From Ectopseudomonas chengduensis (lineage in GTDB: Bacteria; Pseudomonadota; Gammaproteobacteria; Pseudomonadales; Pseudomonadaceae), in the NCBI RefSeq assembly GCF_900102635.1, contig NZ_FMZQ01000003.1, positions 268,257-332,256 of the forward strand: 64,000 nt of DNA. The letters run 5' to 3'. This document shows, in pieces, positions 30,429 through 40,117 of this stretch. The position numbers and the translations under genes were made by a program. How positions within the stretch are numbered: the stretch's first letter is position 1; every line of letters begins with the position of its first letter. The notes beneath the pieces are model-generated. The model did no database searches. It had not been told where the DNA came from and saw nothing but the letters and a program-made list of their open reading frames with translations.

Positions 30429-31715
30429 ATGTCCATCGACTCCCGCCTGCCCAATTTCCGCAATCTGTCGCCCTCGAAACGACTCGACTACGTTCAGCAA
30501 CTGATCGGTCTGTCTGCCGAGGACTCGGCCCTTCTCCGCGATGCCGGTGCACTGCCGATTGAAATCGCCGACGGCATGATCGAGAACGTGATCGGCACGT
30601 TCGAGTTGCCCTACGCACTGGCAAGCAACTTCCGCATCAACGGCAGGGATGTAGTGATTCCATTGGTGGTGGAGGAGCCTTCGGTGGTTGCCGCGGCTTC
30701 GTTCATGGCCAAGCTGGCGCGGCCGACTGGTGGTTTTCAGACCTCCAGCAGTGCGCCCCTGATGCGTGCTCAGGTACAGATCATTGGCGTCAGCGACCCC
30801 TACAATGCGCGGCTCAGCCTGCTGCGCAGCAAGGACGAGATCATCGCTCTGGCCAACAGCAAGGACCAGTTGCTGAACAGCCTGGGTGGCGGTTGTCGCG
30901 ATATCGAGGTGCACACCTTCATCGATAGCCCGCGCGGGCCGATGCTGGTGGCTCACCTGATCGTCGACGTGCGCGATGCCATGGGCGCCAATACGGTCAA
31001 TACCATGGCAGAGGCGGTGGCGCCGCTGATGGAGCAGCTCACCGGCGGCAAGGTGCGTTTGCGCATTCTCTCCAACCTCGCCGATCTGCGTCTGGCCCGC
31101 GCCCAGGTGCGTATTGCGCCGGAGCAGCTGGATACGCCGGCGTACAAGGGGGTCGAGGTCATCGAAGGGGTGATCGATGCCTATACCTTTGCGGCGATCG
31201 ATCCCTACCGAGCGGCGACCCACAACAAGGGCATCATGAATGGCATCGATCCCCTGGTGGTGGCCACTGGCAACGATTGGCGGGCGGTGGAGGCCGGTGC
31301 TCATGCCTATGCCTGCCGCAATGGTCACTATGGTTCACTGACCACCTGGGAGAAGGACAGCCAAGGTCATCTGGTCGGAACCATTGAAATGCCCATGCCG
31401 CTGGGGTTGGTGGGCGGCGCCACCAAGACTCATCCCCTGGCGCAGTTGTCGCTGCGCATTCTGGGCGTCAAGAGTGCTCAGGAGCTGGGCGAAATTGCGG
31501 TCGCCGTGGGGTTGGCGCAGAACCTCGGGGCTCTGCGCGCCCTGGCCACCGAAGGCATTCAGCGCGGTCACATGGCCCTGCATGCGCGCAATGTCGCGCT
31601 GTCGGCCGGTGCCCGTGGCGATGAGGTGGACTGGCTGGTCAAGCGAATGGTCGAGGCGCGAGATGTGCGCGCCGACCGCGCGGAGGTTCTGCTGCGCGAA
31701 AAGCGTGCTCAATGA
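30429..31715 (+). CDS. mvaA: Hydroxymethylglutaryl-CoA reductase, degradative (class II)
   Basis: NAD-dependent class II HMG-CoA reductase working in the catabolic direction: mevalonate + CoA + 2 NAD+ to HMG-CoA. It has 428 residues, the same length as the P. mevalonii enzyme. All four catalytic residues fall at the same numbers: Glu83 (VEEPSVVAA), Lys267 (THNKGIMN), Asp283 ([10 protein letters not shown]) and His381 (GHMALHARN). Asp146, which selects NADH over NADPH in P. mevalonii, is also present, supporting a degradative role. It starts the operon mvaA-mvaB, then two membrane-protein genes, and overlaps mvaB by 4 bp. Cytoplasmic. Confidence 0.97.
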   Translation: MSIDSRLPNFRNLSPSKRLDYVQQLIGLSAEDSALLRDAGALPIEIADGMIENVIGTFELPYALASNFRINGRDVVIPLVVEEPSVVAAASFMAKLARPTGGFQTSSSAPLMRAQVQIIGVSDPYNARLSLLRSKDEIIALANSKDQLLNSLGGGCRDIEVHTFIDSPRGPMLVAHLIVDVRDAMGANTVNTMAEAVAPLMEQLTGGKVRLRILSNLADLRLARAQVRIAPEQLDTPAYKGVEVIEGVIDAYTFAAIDPYRAATHNKGIMNGIDPLVVATGNDWRAVEAGAHAYACRNGHYGSLTTWEKDSQGHLVGTIEMPMPLGLVGGATKTHPLAQLSLRILGVKSAQELGEIAVAVGLAQNLGALRALATEGIQRGHMALHARNVALSAGARGDEVDWLVKRMVEARDVRADRAEVLLREKRAQ

Positions 31716-32623
31716 CCATGGATGCGGTAAGGCTGGTAGAGGTCGGCGCACGCGACGGCCTGCAGAACGAGGCCCAGACGCTGCCGGTGGCGATACGCGT
31801 GGAGCTGATCGAGCGCCTGGTCGCAGCCGGGTTGCAAACTCTGGAGGCCGGTGCGTTCGTCTCGCCGCGCTGGGTTCCGCAGATGGCCGACTCCGATGAG
31901 GTGCTGCGACGGCTTCGGCAGCACCCGGGGGTGACCTACACGGCGCTGGTGCCCAATCTCCAGGGGCTGGATGCCGCGCTGGCGGCGGGCTGCAGGGAGG
32001 TCGCGGTTTTCGCGTCCGCATCCGAGTTGTTCTCGCAGCGGAACATCAACTGCTCCATCGATGAAAGCCTGCAGCGCTTCCAGCCTGTGCTTGCCAAGGC
32101 AGCAGAGCAGGGCGTGGCGGTACGCGGCTACGTGTCCTGCGTGCTTGGTTGTCCGTTCAGCGATGAAGTACCGATGGCTGATGTGGTTCGAGTTGCCCGT
32201 GAGCTGTATGCCATGGGCTGCTATGAGATCAGCCTGGGGGACACCATTGGCAGAGGTACGCCGGGGCGGGTCAGGCAGCTCATCGAGGCGTGCGCCAGCG
32301 AAGTGCCGGTCACGGCCCTGGCCGGGCACTTCCACGACACCTATGGCATGGCAGTGGCCAACGTTCAGGCGGCTCTGGAGGCTGGCGTGCGTGTGTTCGA
32401 CAGCTCGATCTCCGGGCTTGGCGGGTGTCCATATTCACCAGGTGCCACGGGTAACGTGGCAACCGAGGAACTGGTCTACCTGTTCCGTGAGCAGGGGTTG
32501 GCGACCGGTGTTGATCTTCCGGCGCTGCTCGAAGCGGGAGCCTTTATCGATGCCGCGCTGGGCAAGGCCTCGGCCTCGAGAGTGGCCACGGCTCTGCGCA
32601 GCAAGGCAGCCCGTCCGCGATGA
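31712..32623 (+). CDS. mvaB: Hydroxymethylglutaryl-CoA lyase
   Basis: Cleaves HMG-CoA to acetyl-CoA and acetoacetate, the second step of mevalonate use. It is a TIM-barrel enzyme of the HMGL family. The active-site Cys is in [14 protein letters not shown], and the metal ligands include the HFHDTYG motif and the N-terminal Asp of GARDGLQNE. Two ATGs six bases apart are possible: 31712 overlaps the mvaA stop (303 residues), while 31718 gives 301 residues and puts the catalytic Cys at 237, exactly as in P. mevalonii MvaB. Confidence 0.97.
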   Translation: MTMDAVRLVEVGARDGLQNEAQTLPVAIRVELIERLVAAGLQTLEAGAFVSPRWVPQMADSDEVLRRLRQHPGVTYTALVPNLQGLDAALAAGCREVAVFASASELFSQRNINCSIDESLQRFQPVLAKAAEQGVAVRGYVSCVLGCPFSDEVPMADVVRVARELYAMGCYEISLGDTIGRGTPGRVRQLIEACASEVPVTALAGHFHDTYGMAVANVQAALEAGVRVFDSSISGLGGCPYSPGATGNVATEELVYLFREQGLATGVDLPALLEAGAFIDAALGKASASRVATALRSKAARPR

Positions 32624-32758
32624 CGGTGCCGGAGGGCTGGTGATGACAGGCAGGTTGTGTCACGCCCAGTATCCCGACACCCATGAACGACGACCTGGCG
32701 GTCGTCCATCCAAGCGCTTCCTCAATAACAACAAGAGCCCGCGAGGGCGAGGGACATC

Positions 32759-33286
32759 ATGACTCAAGAACTTGCCAGGCCGGCCGCAACGCCGTCCGAC
32801 GTCACGCGCGATACCAACAACCTCTATGAGGTGTGGGGCGACACCGTGGATTCCAGGCATCTCGTGCTGGCCATTCTGATCAGTGCAGTCGTCAGTCTCG
32901 GTACCTATGCATTGGCATTAGGGATTCTTGCCGACATCCTGGATTCGGCGCAGATGGCCAAGGCCTACGCCATGTTGTTCGGAATTCTGGGCTGCCTGGG
33001 TGGCGGGACTATCAGTGCCTTCCTGTTCAAACCCAAGCGCGATGTGGTCGAGCACGTGGCGGATCCCGCGTTTCGTGAGCAAGTGGTCAACGACCTGCTC
33101 AAGGAGTACGGCAGCCTTGGTCGCCTTGAGGAGACGTCGCCCGAGGTGATCGCCGAGCTGCGCGATCTGGGGCTCTACGAGCTATTTCGCGACGCTCAGC
33201 GGCGAGAGGAGGGGGCGCGTGAGTCTGCCGCTGACGCCGAGGTGGATGCGCATGCATCCCTGCAGCCAAGCGGAGGGCGTTCGTGA
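32759..33286 (+). CDS. Small two-helix membrane protein, putative transporter partner
   Basis: A 175-residue protein of unknown family. ATG 32759 has GAGGG 6 nt upstream. It has a soluble N-terminal 33 residues, two membrane helices (about 34-60 and 70-90, the second beginning the Gly-rich GILGCLGGGTISAF), then an 80-residue charged, probably cytoplasmic tail. Its stop overlaps the start of a TctA-like permease by 1 bp, so it sits where a TctB-like small subunit would be, yet it lacks the four-helix TctB layout. A role as accessory subunit of mevalonate uptake is inference from context. Confidence 0.7.
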   Translation: MTQELARPAATPSDVTRDTNNLYEVWGDTVDSRHLVLAILISAVVSLGTYALALGILADILDSAQMAKAYAMLFGILGCLGGGTISAFLFKPKRDVVEHVADPAFREQVVNDLLKEYGSLGRLEETSPEVIAELRDLGLYELFRDAQRREEGARESAADAEVDAHASLQPSGGRS

Positions 33287-34668
33287 TGGAGGGGCTGCTC
33301 TACGAAATCCTGATGGCTCTGGCACTTGGTTTGTTCGGCGCGGTGTTGTTCTCCGCTATCGGTCTGGTCTCGGGAACCGATGAAACCACCACCCTGGCGC
33401 CCTTGACCATGTTGGTCGTGATGCTGGGTGCGCCGCCAGCCGGCATCCTCACCTTCTTTCTGGCCGGGGCGGTCGCCAAGCATATGACCCACGCCGTACC
33501 CACTGCGCTGTTGGGGATTCCCGGCGACACCATGGCGACTGCGCTGATCGGGGACGCCAACTACTTGCGCCGACTCGGCGTGCCCCACGTGGCCTTGCGC
33601 AAGATGATCACCGGCGGCGCGATGGCCGCGCTGATCGCAGTGCCGTTATCGGTGCTGTTCGCGGTGTTGCTGGCGCCATTCGGCGATGTGATCAAGCAGT
33701 TCGCTCCCTGGGTTTTCCTCTGTGCGGCCTTTGCCATCGCTTATTTCTCGGCCGGTCGCTGGGCCTCGGTGCTGGCGCTGCTGCCATTCGTGCTGGTTAT
33801 CGTTGCCTTGCAGGCGTTGACGGCTCAGCACGACGTCAAGCTCGCCGTCAGCTATTTCCTCGGTATCGCAGTCGCGCCGCTGATCGCCTCGCTGTTCTCT
33901 CTGCTGGCGCCGGGCGAGCGCGAGAAGATGCGTCGCGATGGCTTTCGCGTCTTTTCCCTGGCTCCGGATATGAAGGGCTGGAAAGGCTACTTTCCCAATC
34001 CGTTTCGAGTGATCAACAAGCGTCAGAGACGCATGGCCGCGATGGCTGCCAGTGTCACCAGTGCCACCTTCGTCTTCAGCCCCGTGGCCATGACCGTGAT
34101 CATGGGCGAGGTGATCGGCGCCCGCATCAAGCAGGCATACGAGCGATTGACCACGGTGATCACTGCACGTAATGGCGTAACTGAGTCGACCTACATCGCG
34201 GAAGCGCTGATTCCCCTGATCGCCTTCGGCCTGCCGCTAAGCCCGGTAGCTGCCGGGCCGGCTGCGCCGCTGTTCAATGCACCGCCGCGTTTTACCGTCG
34301 ACAGCGCGACAGGTGAGGTCAACAACCTTCACAACCTGCTGAACTACTGGGAGTTCTTCGGTTACGGCATGTTGGCGGTGTTTGTCGCCATCCTGATCGC
34401 TTATCCGTTTTCCATGAGCTTCGCCCACCGGGCTGCATCCTTCGTGTTCCGCAAGATCAGTCACGAGGCGGTGATTTCCACCTTCATCGGTCTGGCATTG
34501 GTCGTGGGTATCTGGGAGGGCGGTCTGCTCGGAGTGCTGGTGGTGGTCACAATCGGCTTGATTGGTGGCTTCCTCGGGCGCTTCCTGGGGTTCAACATCG
34601 GCGTGCAGTTCATGGGTTACTACACGGCGGTATTGAGCGTACCGGCTATGTTGGCCGTGTTGAGGTAA
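33286..34668 (+). CDS. TctA-family (tripartite tricarboxylate-type) permease, putative mevalonate transporter
   Basis: Large membrane permease, 460 residues from ATG 33286; GGAGGG at 33272-33277 gives 8-nt spacing (GTG 33283 is the alternative). About ten to twelve helices are evident. AVPTALLGIPGDTMATALIGD matches the first TctA signature (small-residue loop with PG), and LIPLIAFGLPLSPVAAGPAAPLF looks like its counterpart in the second half. TctA proteins normally need a TctB subunit and a periplasmic TctC binding protein; no TctC gene is present here. The position behind mvaAB suggests mevalonate as substrate, not shown by sequence. Confidence 0.8.
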   Translation: MEGLLYEILMALALGLFGAVLFSAIGLVSGTDETTTLAPLTMLVVMLGAPPAGILTFFLAGAVAKHMTHAVPTALLGIPGDTMATALIGDANYLRRLGVPHVALRKMITGGAMAALIAVPLSVLFAVLLAPFGDVIKQFAPWVFLCAAFAIAYFSAGRWASVLALLPFVLVIVALQALTAQHDVKLAVSYFLGIAVAPLIASLFSLLAPGEREKMRRDGFRVFSLAPDMKGWKGYFPNPFRVINKRQRRMAAMAASVTSATFVFSPVAMTVIMGEVIGARIKQAYERLTTVITARNGVTESTYIAEALIPLIAFGLPLSPVAAGPAAPLFNAPPRFTVDSATGEVNNLHNLLNYWEFFGYGMLAVFVAILIAYPFSMSFAHRAASFVFRKISHEAVISTFIGLALVVGIWEGGLLGVLVVVTIGLIGGFLGRFLGFNIGVQFMGYYTAVLSVPAMLAVLR

Positions 34669-34680
34669 GCGACAACTTTG

Positions 34681-34696
34681 GGCGCAACGGTGCGCC
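34681..34696. terminator. Hairpin between convergent permease and nudJ genes
   Basis: GGCGCA-acgg-TGCGCC forms a 6-bp stem 12 bp after the permease stop and just before the end of nudJ. The T-tract is poor; it may act for either strand. Confidence 0.4.
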
Positions 34697-34701
34697 TGGT
34701 G

Positions 34702-35139
34702 TTAGCGCAGCAGCTCCAGTGGTCCGCTGATGCCAGCCAGGTAGTCATCCACGCATTGCAGTACCAGCTCGCTGCGCCAGCGCTCGGGCTGGTCGGCCAA
34801 CTCGTCGCGCGTCAACCAGGTGATGCCGCTGATGTCGCTATCCAGCTCGCGCTCGGGGTCATGGCGCACGGGGCGTGCGCTGAAGCAGACGCGCTGATAG
34901 GTCACGCCATTACTTGGTGCGGTATAGAGGTAGATGCCGAGCAGGGCAGTGAGCTCGACGTCCCAGCCGGTTTCCTCGAGCGTCTCGCGCAGTGCGGCTT
35001 CGCGTAGCGATTCATTGGCTTCCAGGTGCCCGGCCGGCTGGTTGAGTACCAGGCGGCCGGCCTTGAACTCTTCGACGAAGAGGAAACGGCCATCATCTTC
35101 GATCACCGTGGCCACGGTGATATGGGGTTGCCACTCCAT
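34702..35139 (-). CDS. nudJ: Nudix hydrolase (NudJ-like)
   Basis: A 145-residue Nudix phosphohydrolase; the E. coli homolog acts on thiamine and nucleotide pyrophosphates. The Nudix box runs from Gly37 to Trp59: Gly37-x5-Glu43-x7-Arg51-Glu52, then Glu55-Glu56 and Gly58, matching Gx5Ex7REUxEExGU. In E. coli and in P. aeruginosa this gene precedes mnmA directly. Here it lies on the same strand, but a 5.8-kb cassette separates them, so it has lost its operon partner. Start ATG 35139. Confidence 0.92.
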   Translation of the reverse strand: MEWQPHITVATVIEDDGRFLFVEEFKAGRLVLNQPAGHLEANESLREAALRETLEETGWDVELTALLGIYLYTAPSNGVTYQRVCFSARPVRHDPERELDSDISGITWLTRDELADQPERWRSELVLQCVDDYLAGISGPLELLR

Positions 35140-35177
35140 TTTCGGTGCTCCAAAAAACGATCAGCGTGCAGGATTCT

Positions 35178-35232
35178 GTAGGAGCGAGCTCTGCTCGCGA
35201 AAAACGGCTTCGCGAGCAGAGCTCGCTCCTAC
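35178..35232. repeat. REP-like element, perfect 23-bp inverted repeat
   Basis: A 23-bp arm beginning GTAGGAGCGAGC (35178-35200) and its exact reverse complement (35210-35232) flank a 9-nt spacer. GTAGGAGCG...-headed palindromes are a common dispersed repeat in Pseudomonas intergenic regions and can be mobilised by RAYT transposases. It lies 38 bp upstream of nudJ. Confidence 0.85.
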
Positions 35233-35257
35233 GGAGATTGTTCGCGTCTATAAATAA

Positions 35258-35284
35258 AGAACCCCGGCACAAGACCGGGGTTCT
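35258..35284 (-). terminator. Intrinsic terminator of idh
   Basis: AGAACCCCGG (35258-35267) and CCGGGGTTCT (35275-35284) form a 10-bp stem with a 7-nt loop; the minus strand continues TTTATTTATAG. The hairpin is 18 bp after the idh stop. Confidence 0.88.
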
Positions 35285-35302
35285 TTTGACACTCAAGCCC
35301 TA

Positions 35303-37531
<2,229 letters not shown>

Positions 37532-37891
37532 TTAGGGTTAACTCTCTTCTTTGCTGAGCGCGCATAGAAACTCGACCTGCGCGGGTAGGCGCTTGAGCCC
37601 CATGATGGCGGGGCCGGGTCGAGGACTCGCCGCGGTGATGTTGGATGCACCCGTAGAGTGTCGAGCATTTCGAGCCGGCAGACAGTGGTGGCCGTTTACC
37701 GGGTTCAAGAGGTTGCTGTCTGGTTCCAGACAGGTCGCCCCTTATGACTCGTTAGTCACCTAAGCAGTATACCACTGCGACACCTCGCCACAGAATGCCC
37801 AGTTGCATAAGACCTTTGCACATGTGTCTCCGCGAGCGGTTTGCGCTACTCTCGGGGATGCACACTGTCTAACCACAAGATGGAGTCCAGC
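37532..37891. other. Divergent idh-icd control region
   Basis: No gene is seen. Three inverted repeats lie close together: CTGTCTGG-tt-CCAGACAG (37716-37733), TGACT-cgtt-AGTCA (37745-37758) and GCAGT-atacc-ACTGC (37764-37778). The minus-strand hexamer TATACT (37766-37771), a good -10 for idh, overlaps the third repeat. A GGAG ribosome-binding site precedes icd at 37882-37885. Confidence 0.5.
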
Positions 37892-39148
37892 ATGGGATAC
37901 CAAAAGATCCAGGTGCCAGCCAGCGGTGACAAAATCACCGTCAATGCCGATATGTCGCTGAACGTTCCGAACAACCCGATCATCCCGTTCATCGAGGGTG
38001 ACGGTATCGGTGTCGATATTTCTCCGGTGATGATCAAGGTCGTCGACGCGGCTGTCGAAAAAGCCTATGGCGGCGCCCGCAAGATCTCCTGGATGGAAGT
38101 TTATGCCGGCGAGAAGGCCACCCAGGTTTATGATCAGGACACCTGGCTGCCGAAAGAAACCCTCGAAGCTGTGCGTGATTACGTGGTTTCGATCAAAGGC
38201 CCGCTGACCACGCCTGTTGGTGGCGGCATTCGCTCATTGAACGTGGCCTTGCGCCAGGAACTCGATCTCTATGTCTGCCTGCGCCCGGTGCGTTGGTTCG
38301 AAGGCGTACCCAGCCCGGTGAAGAAGCCGGGGGACGTGGACATGGTGATCTTCCGCGAGAACTCCGAGGACATCTATGCCGGCGTGGAGTGGAAGGCTGG
38401 CAGCCCCGAGGCCGAAAAGGTCATCAAGTTCCTCACCGAGGAAATGGGCGTCAAGAAGATCCGCTTCACCGACATGTGCGGTATCGGCATCAAGCCGGTT
38501 TCCGAGGCGGGCACCAAGCGCCTGGTGCGCAAGGCACTGCAATACGCTGTGGACAACGACCGCAGCTCGGTGACCCTGGTGCACAAAGGCAACATCATGA
38601 AATTCACCGAGGGTGCCTTCAAGGAGTGGGGCTACGAGATTGCCCGTGAGGAATTCGGCGCCGAGCTGCTCGACGGCGGCCCGTGGATGCAGTTCAAGAA
38701 TCCGCGCACCGGCAAGAACATCGTGGTCAAGGACGTGATTGCCGACGCCATGCTGCAGCAGATCCTGCTGCGTCCGGCCGAATATGACGTGATCGCTACC
38801 CTAAACCTCAATGGTGACTATCTGTCCGATGCTCTGGCGGCAGAAGTCGGCGGCATCGGCATCGCGCCCGGTGCCAACCTGTCCGATTCGGTGGCCATGT
38901 TCGAGGCGACTCATGGTACGGCGCCCAAATATGCCGGGCAGGACAAGGTCAACCCAGGCTCGGTCATTCTCTCTGCCGAGATGATGCTGCGTCATATGGG
39001 CTGGGCCGAGGCGGCCGATCTGATCATCAAGGGCACCAACGGCGCCATCGCTGCCAAGACCGTAACCTACGACTTCGAGCGTCTGATGGAGGGAGCGAAA
39101 CTGATGTCCTGCTCCGAATTTGGCGATGCGATGATCAGCCATATGTAA
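37892..39148 (+). CDS. icd: NADP-dependent isocitrate dehydrogenase, dimeric type
   Basis: Dimeric (type I) NADP-IDH of the TCA cycle. ATG 37892 ([10 protein letters not shown]) with a GGAG site gives 418 residues, the standard length; an in-frame ATG at 37880 is less likely. The substrate-binding Ser that is phosphorylated in E. coli corresponds to Ser115 in [11 protein letters not shown]. Other landmarks are [23 protein letters not shown] and the C-terminal [19 protein letters not shown]. It ends before a bidirectional terminator shared with cspD. Confidence 0.97.
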   Translation: MGYQKIQVPASGDKITVNADMSLNVPNNPIIPFIEGDGIGVDISPVMIKVVDAAVEKAYGGARKISWMEVYAGEKATQVYDQDTWLPKETLEAVRDYVVSIKGPLTTPVGGGIRSLNVALRQELDLYVCLRPVRWFEGVPSPVKKPGDVDMVIFRENSEDIYAGVEWKAGSPEAEKVIKFLTEEMGVKKIRFTDMCGIGIKPVSEAGTKRLVRKALQYAVDNDRSSVTLVHKGNIMKFTEGAFKEWGYEIAREEFGAELLDGGPWMQFKNPRTGKNIVVKDVIADAMLQQILLRPAEYDVIATLNLNGDYLSDALAAEVGGIGIAPGANLSDSVAMFEATHGTAPKYAGQDKVNPGSVILSAEMMLRHMGWAEAADLIIKGTNGAIAAKTVTYDFERLMEGAKLMSCSEFGDAMISHM

Positions 39149-39175
39149 TCGGTAGACCGATTCAGAGCGTGAAAA

Positions 39176-39203
39176 AAAAGGCCGGTCACATGACCGGCCT
39201 TTT
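39176..39203. terminator. Bidirectional terminator between icd and cspD
   Basis: A 28-bp palindrome, AAAAGGCCGGTCA-ca-TGACCGGCCTTTT, has A-tracts and T-tracts on both sides and sits 27 bp after the icd stop and 21 bp after the cspD stop on the other strand. Confidence 0.92.
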
Positions 39204-39224
39204 CGTGGCGATTTGCCAGAGTAC

Positions 39225-39494
39225 TCAGACTTCGACAGTGCTCGCGATAGTTTGCGCCTGGGGTACGGCCACGGGGGCGTCCTGGTTGGCGGTAACCGCG
39301 CTGATATTGATGGCATGCAGTCCTTTGGGGCCTTGCACGATCTCGAAGCGGACCGGCTGGCCGGCCTTGAGTGTCTTGTAACCGTCCATCTGGATGGCCG
39401 AGTAGTGGGCGAACAGGTCCTCATCTCGGCCGTCGGCCAGGATGAATCCGTAGCCTTTGGCGTTGTTGAACCACTTGACCTTACCGCTGAGCAT
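39225..39494 (-). CDS. cspD: Cold-shock-domain protein CspD
   Basis: Small single-stranded nucleic-acid-binding protein; CspD inhibits replication in stationary-phase E. coli. ATG 39494 (MLSGKVKWFN) gives 89 residues. RNP1 is KGYGFI and RNP2 is DLFAHY, followed by the CspD-typical IQMDGYKTLKAGQ. A non-conserved C-terminal tail of about 20 residues follows the cold-shock domain. It is divergent from clpS across 231 bp, an arrangement shared with many Pseudomonas. Confidence 0.93.
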   Translation of the reverse strand: MLSGKVKWFNNAKGYGFILADGRDEDLFAHYSAIQMDGYKTLKAGQPVRFEIVQGPKGLHAINISAVTANQDAPVAVPQAQTIASTVEV

Positions 39495-39591
39495 GCTGAT
39501 ATCCCTCTGCAAAGGACTCCATCTCTGGAGTATCATCCACTTCGACTCCACGCGATAACCGACCAGGCTGGGCGAAGGCGTGGAATCCCTG

Positions 39592-39609
39592 ATACCCACC
39601 AGTGGGTAT
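39592..39609. promoter_or_regulatory. Palindrome in the cspD-clpS divergent region
   Basis: ATACCCAC-ca-GTGGGTAT is a perfect inverted repeat with 8-bp arms, located 98 bp upstream of cspD and 117 bp upstream of clpS. It could be an operator or an RNA hairpin; a T-rich stretch follows on the plus strand. No known regulator was matched. Confidence 0.35.
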
Positions 39610-39725
39610 TTATTTGTTGTAACACCCTTTTGCCGTTAGTCAAGGCTATACGGCGGATGGCTGAGAACTCAGTCAAACTCCCTCTAGCATCCCCGTTCGC
39701 CCGGCCTTGAACCTCTGATTTCAGC

Positions 39726-40088
39726 ATGCATGCAAGTAGCCAGATTCGACTAACATTCAATCAGGATCACCCGGCAGAGCATGAGGATGACTCCTCTGGT
39801 ATCGCTGTTCAGGAATCCAAGCCAGCATTGCAGGCACCACCGATGTACAAGGTGGTCTTATTCAATGACGACTACACCCCGATGGATTTCGTCGTCGAAG
39901 TGCTCGAAACGTTTTTCGGCATGAACCGGGAGCTGGCGACCAAGATCATGCTGGCCGTCCATACAGAAGGGCGTGCGGTGTGTGGTGTGTACACCCGTGA
40001 TATTGCGGAGACCAAGGCAATGCAGGTCAACCAATACGCGCGAGAGAGCCAGCATCCGCTACTCTGTGAAATAGAGAAGGACGGTTAA
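39726..40088 (+). CDS. clpS: ATP-dependent Clp protease adaptor ClpS
   Basis: N-end-rule adaptor delivering substrates with bulky N-terminal residues to ClpAP. It has 120 residues, with a flexible N-terminus followed by the folded core from about residue 38: [20 protein letters not shown] carries the Asn-Asp-Asp residues that bind the substrate N-terminus, and the [15 protein letters not shown] segment closes the pocket. It precedes clpA by 29 bp in the standard clpSA order. The substrate N-degrons may be generated in part by ate, encoded further on. Confidence 0.96.
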   Translation: MHASSQIRLTFNQDHPAEHEDDSSGIAVQESKPALQAPPMYKVVLFNDDYTPMDFVVEVLETFFGMNRELATKIMLAVHTEGRAVCGVYTRDIAETKAMQVNQYARESQHPLLCEIEKDG

Positions 40089-40117
40089 CGCCGGCCACTT
40101 GGGTATGAGGTGAAGCT

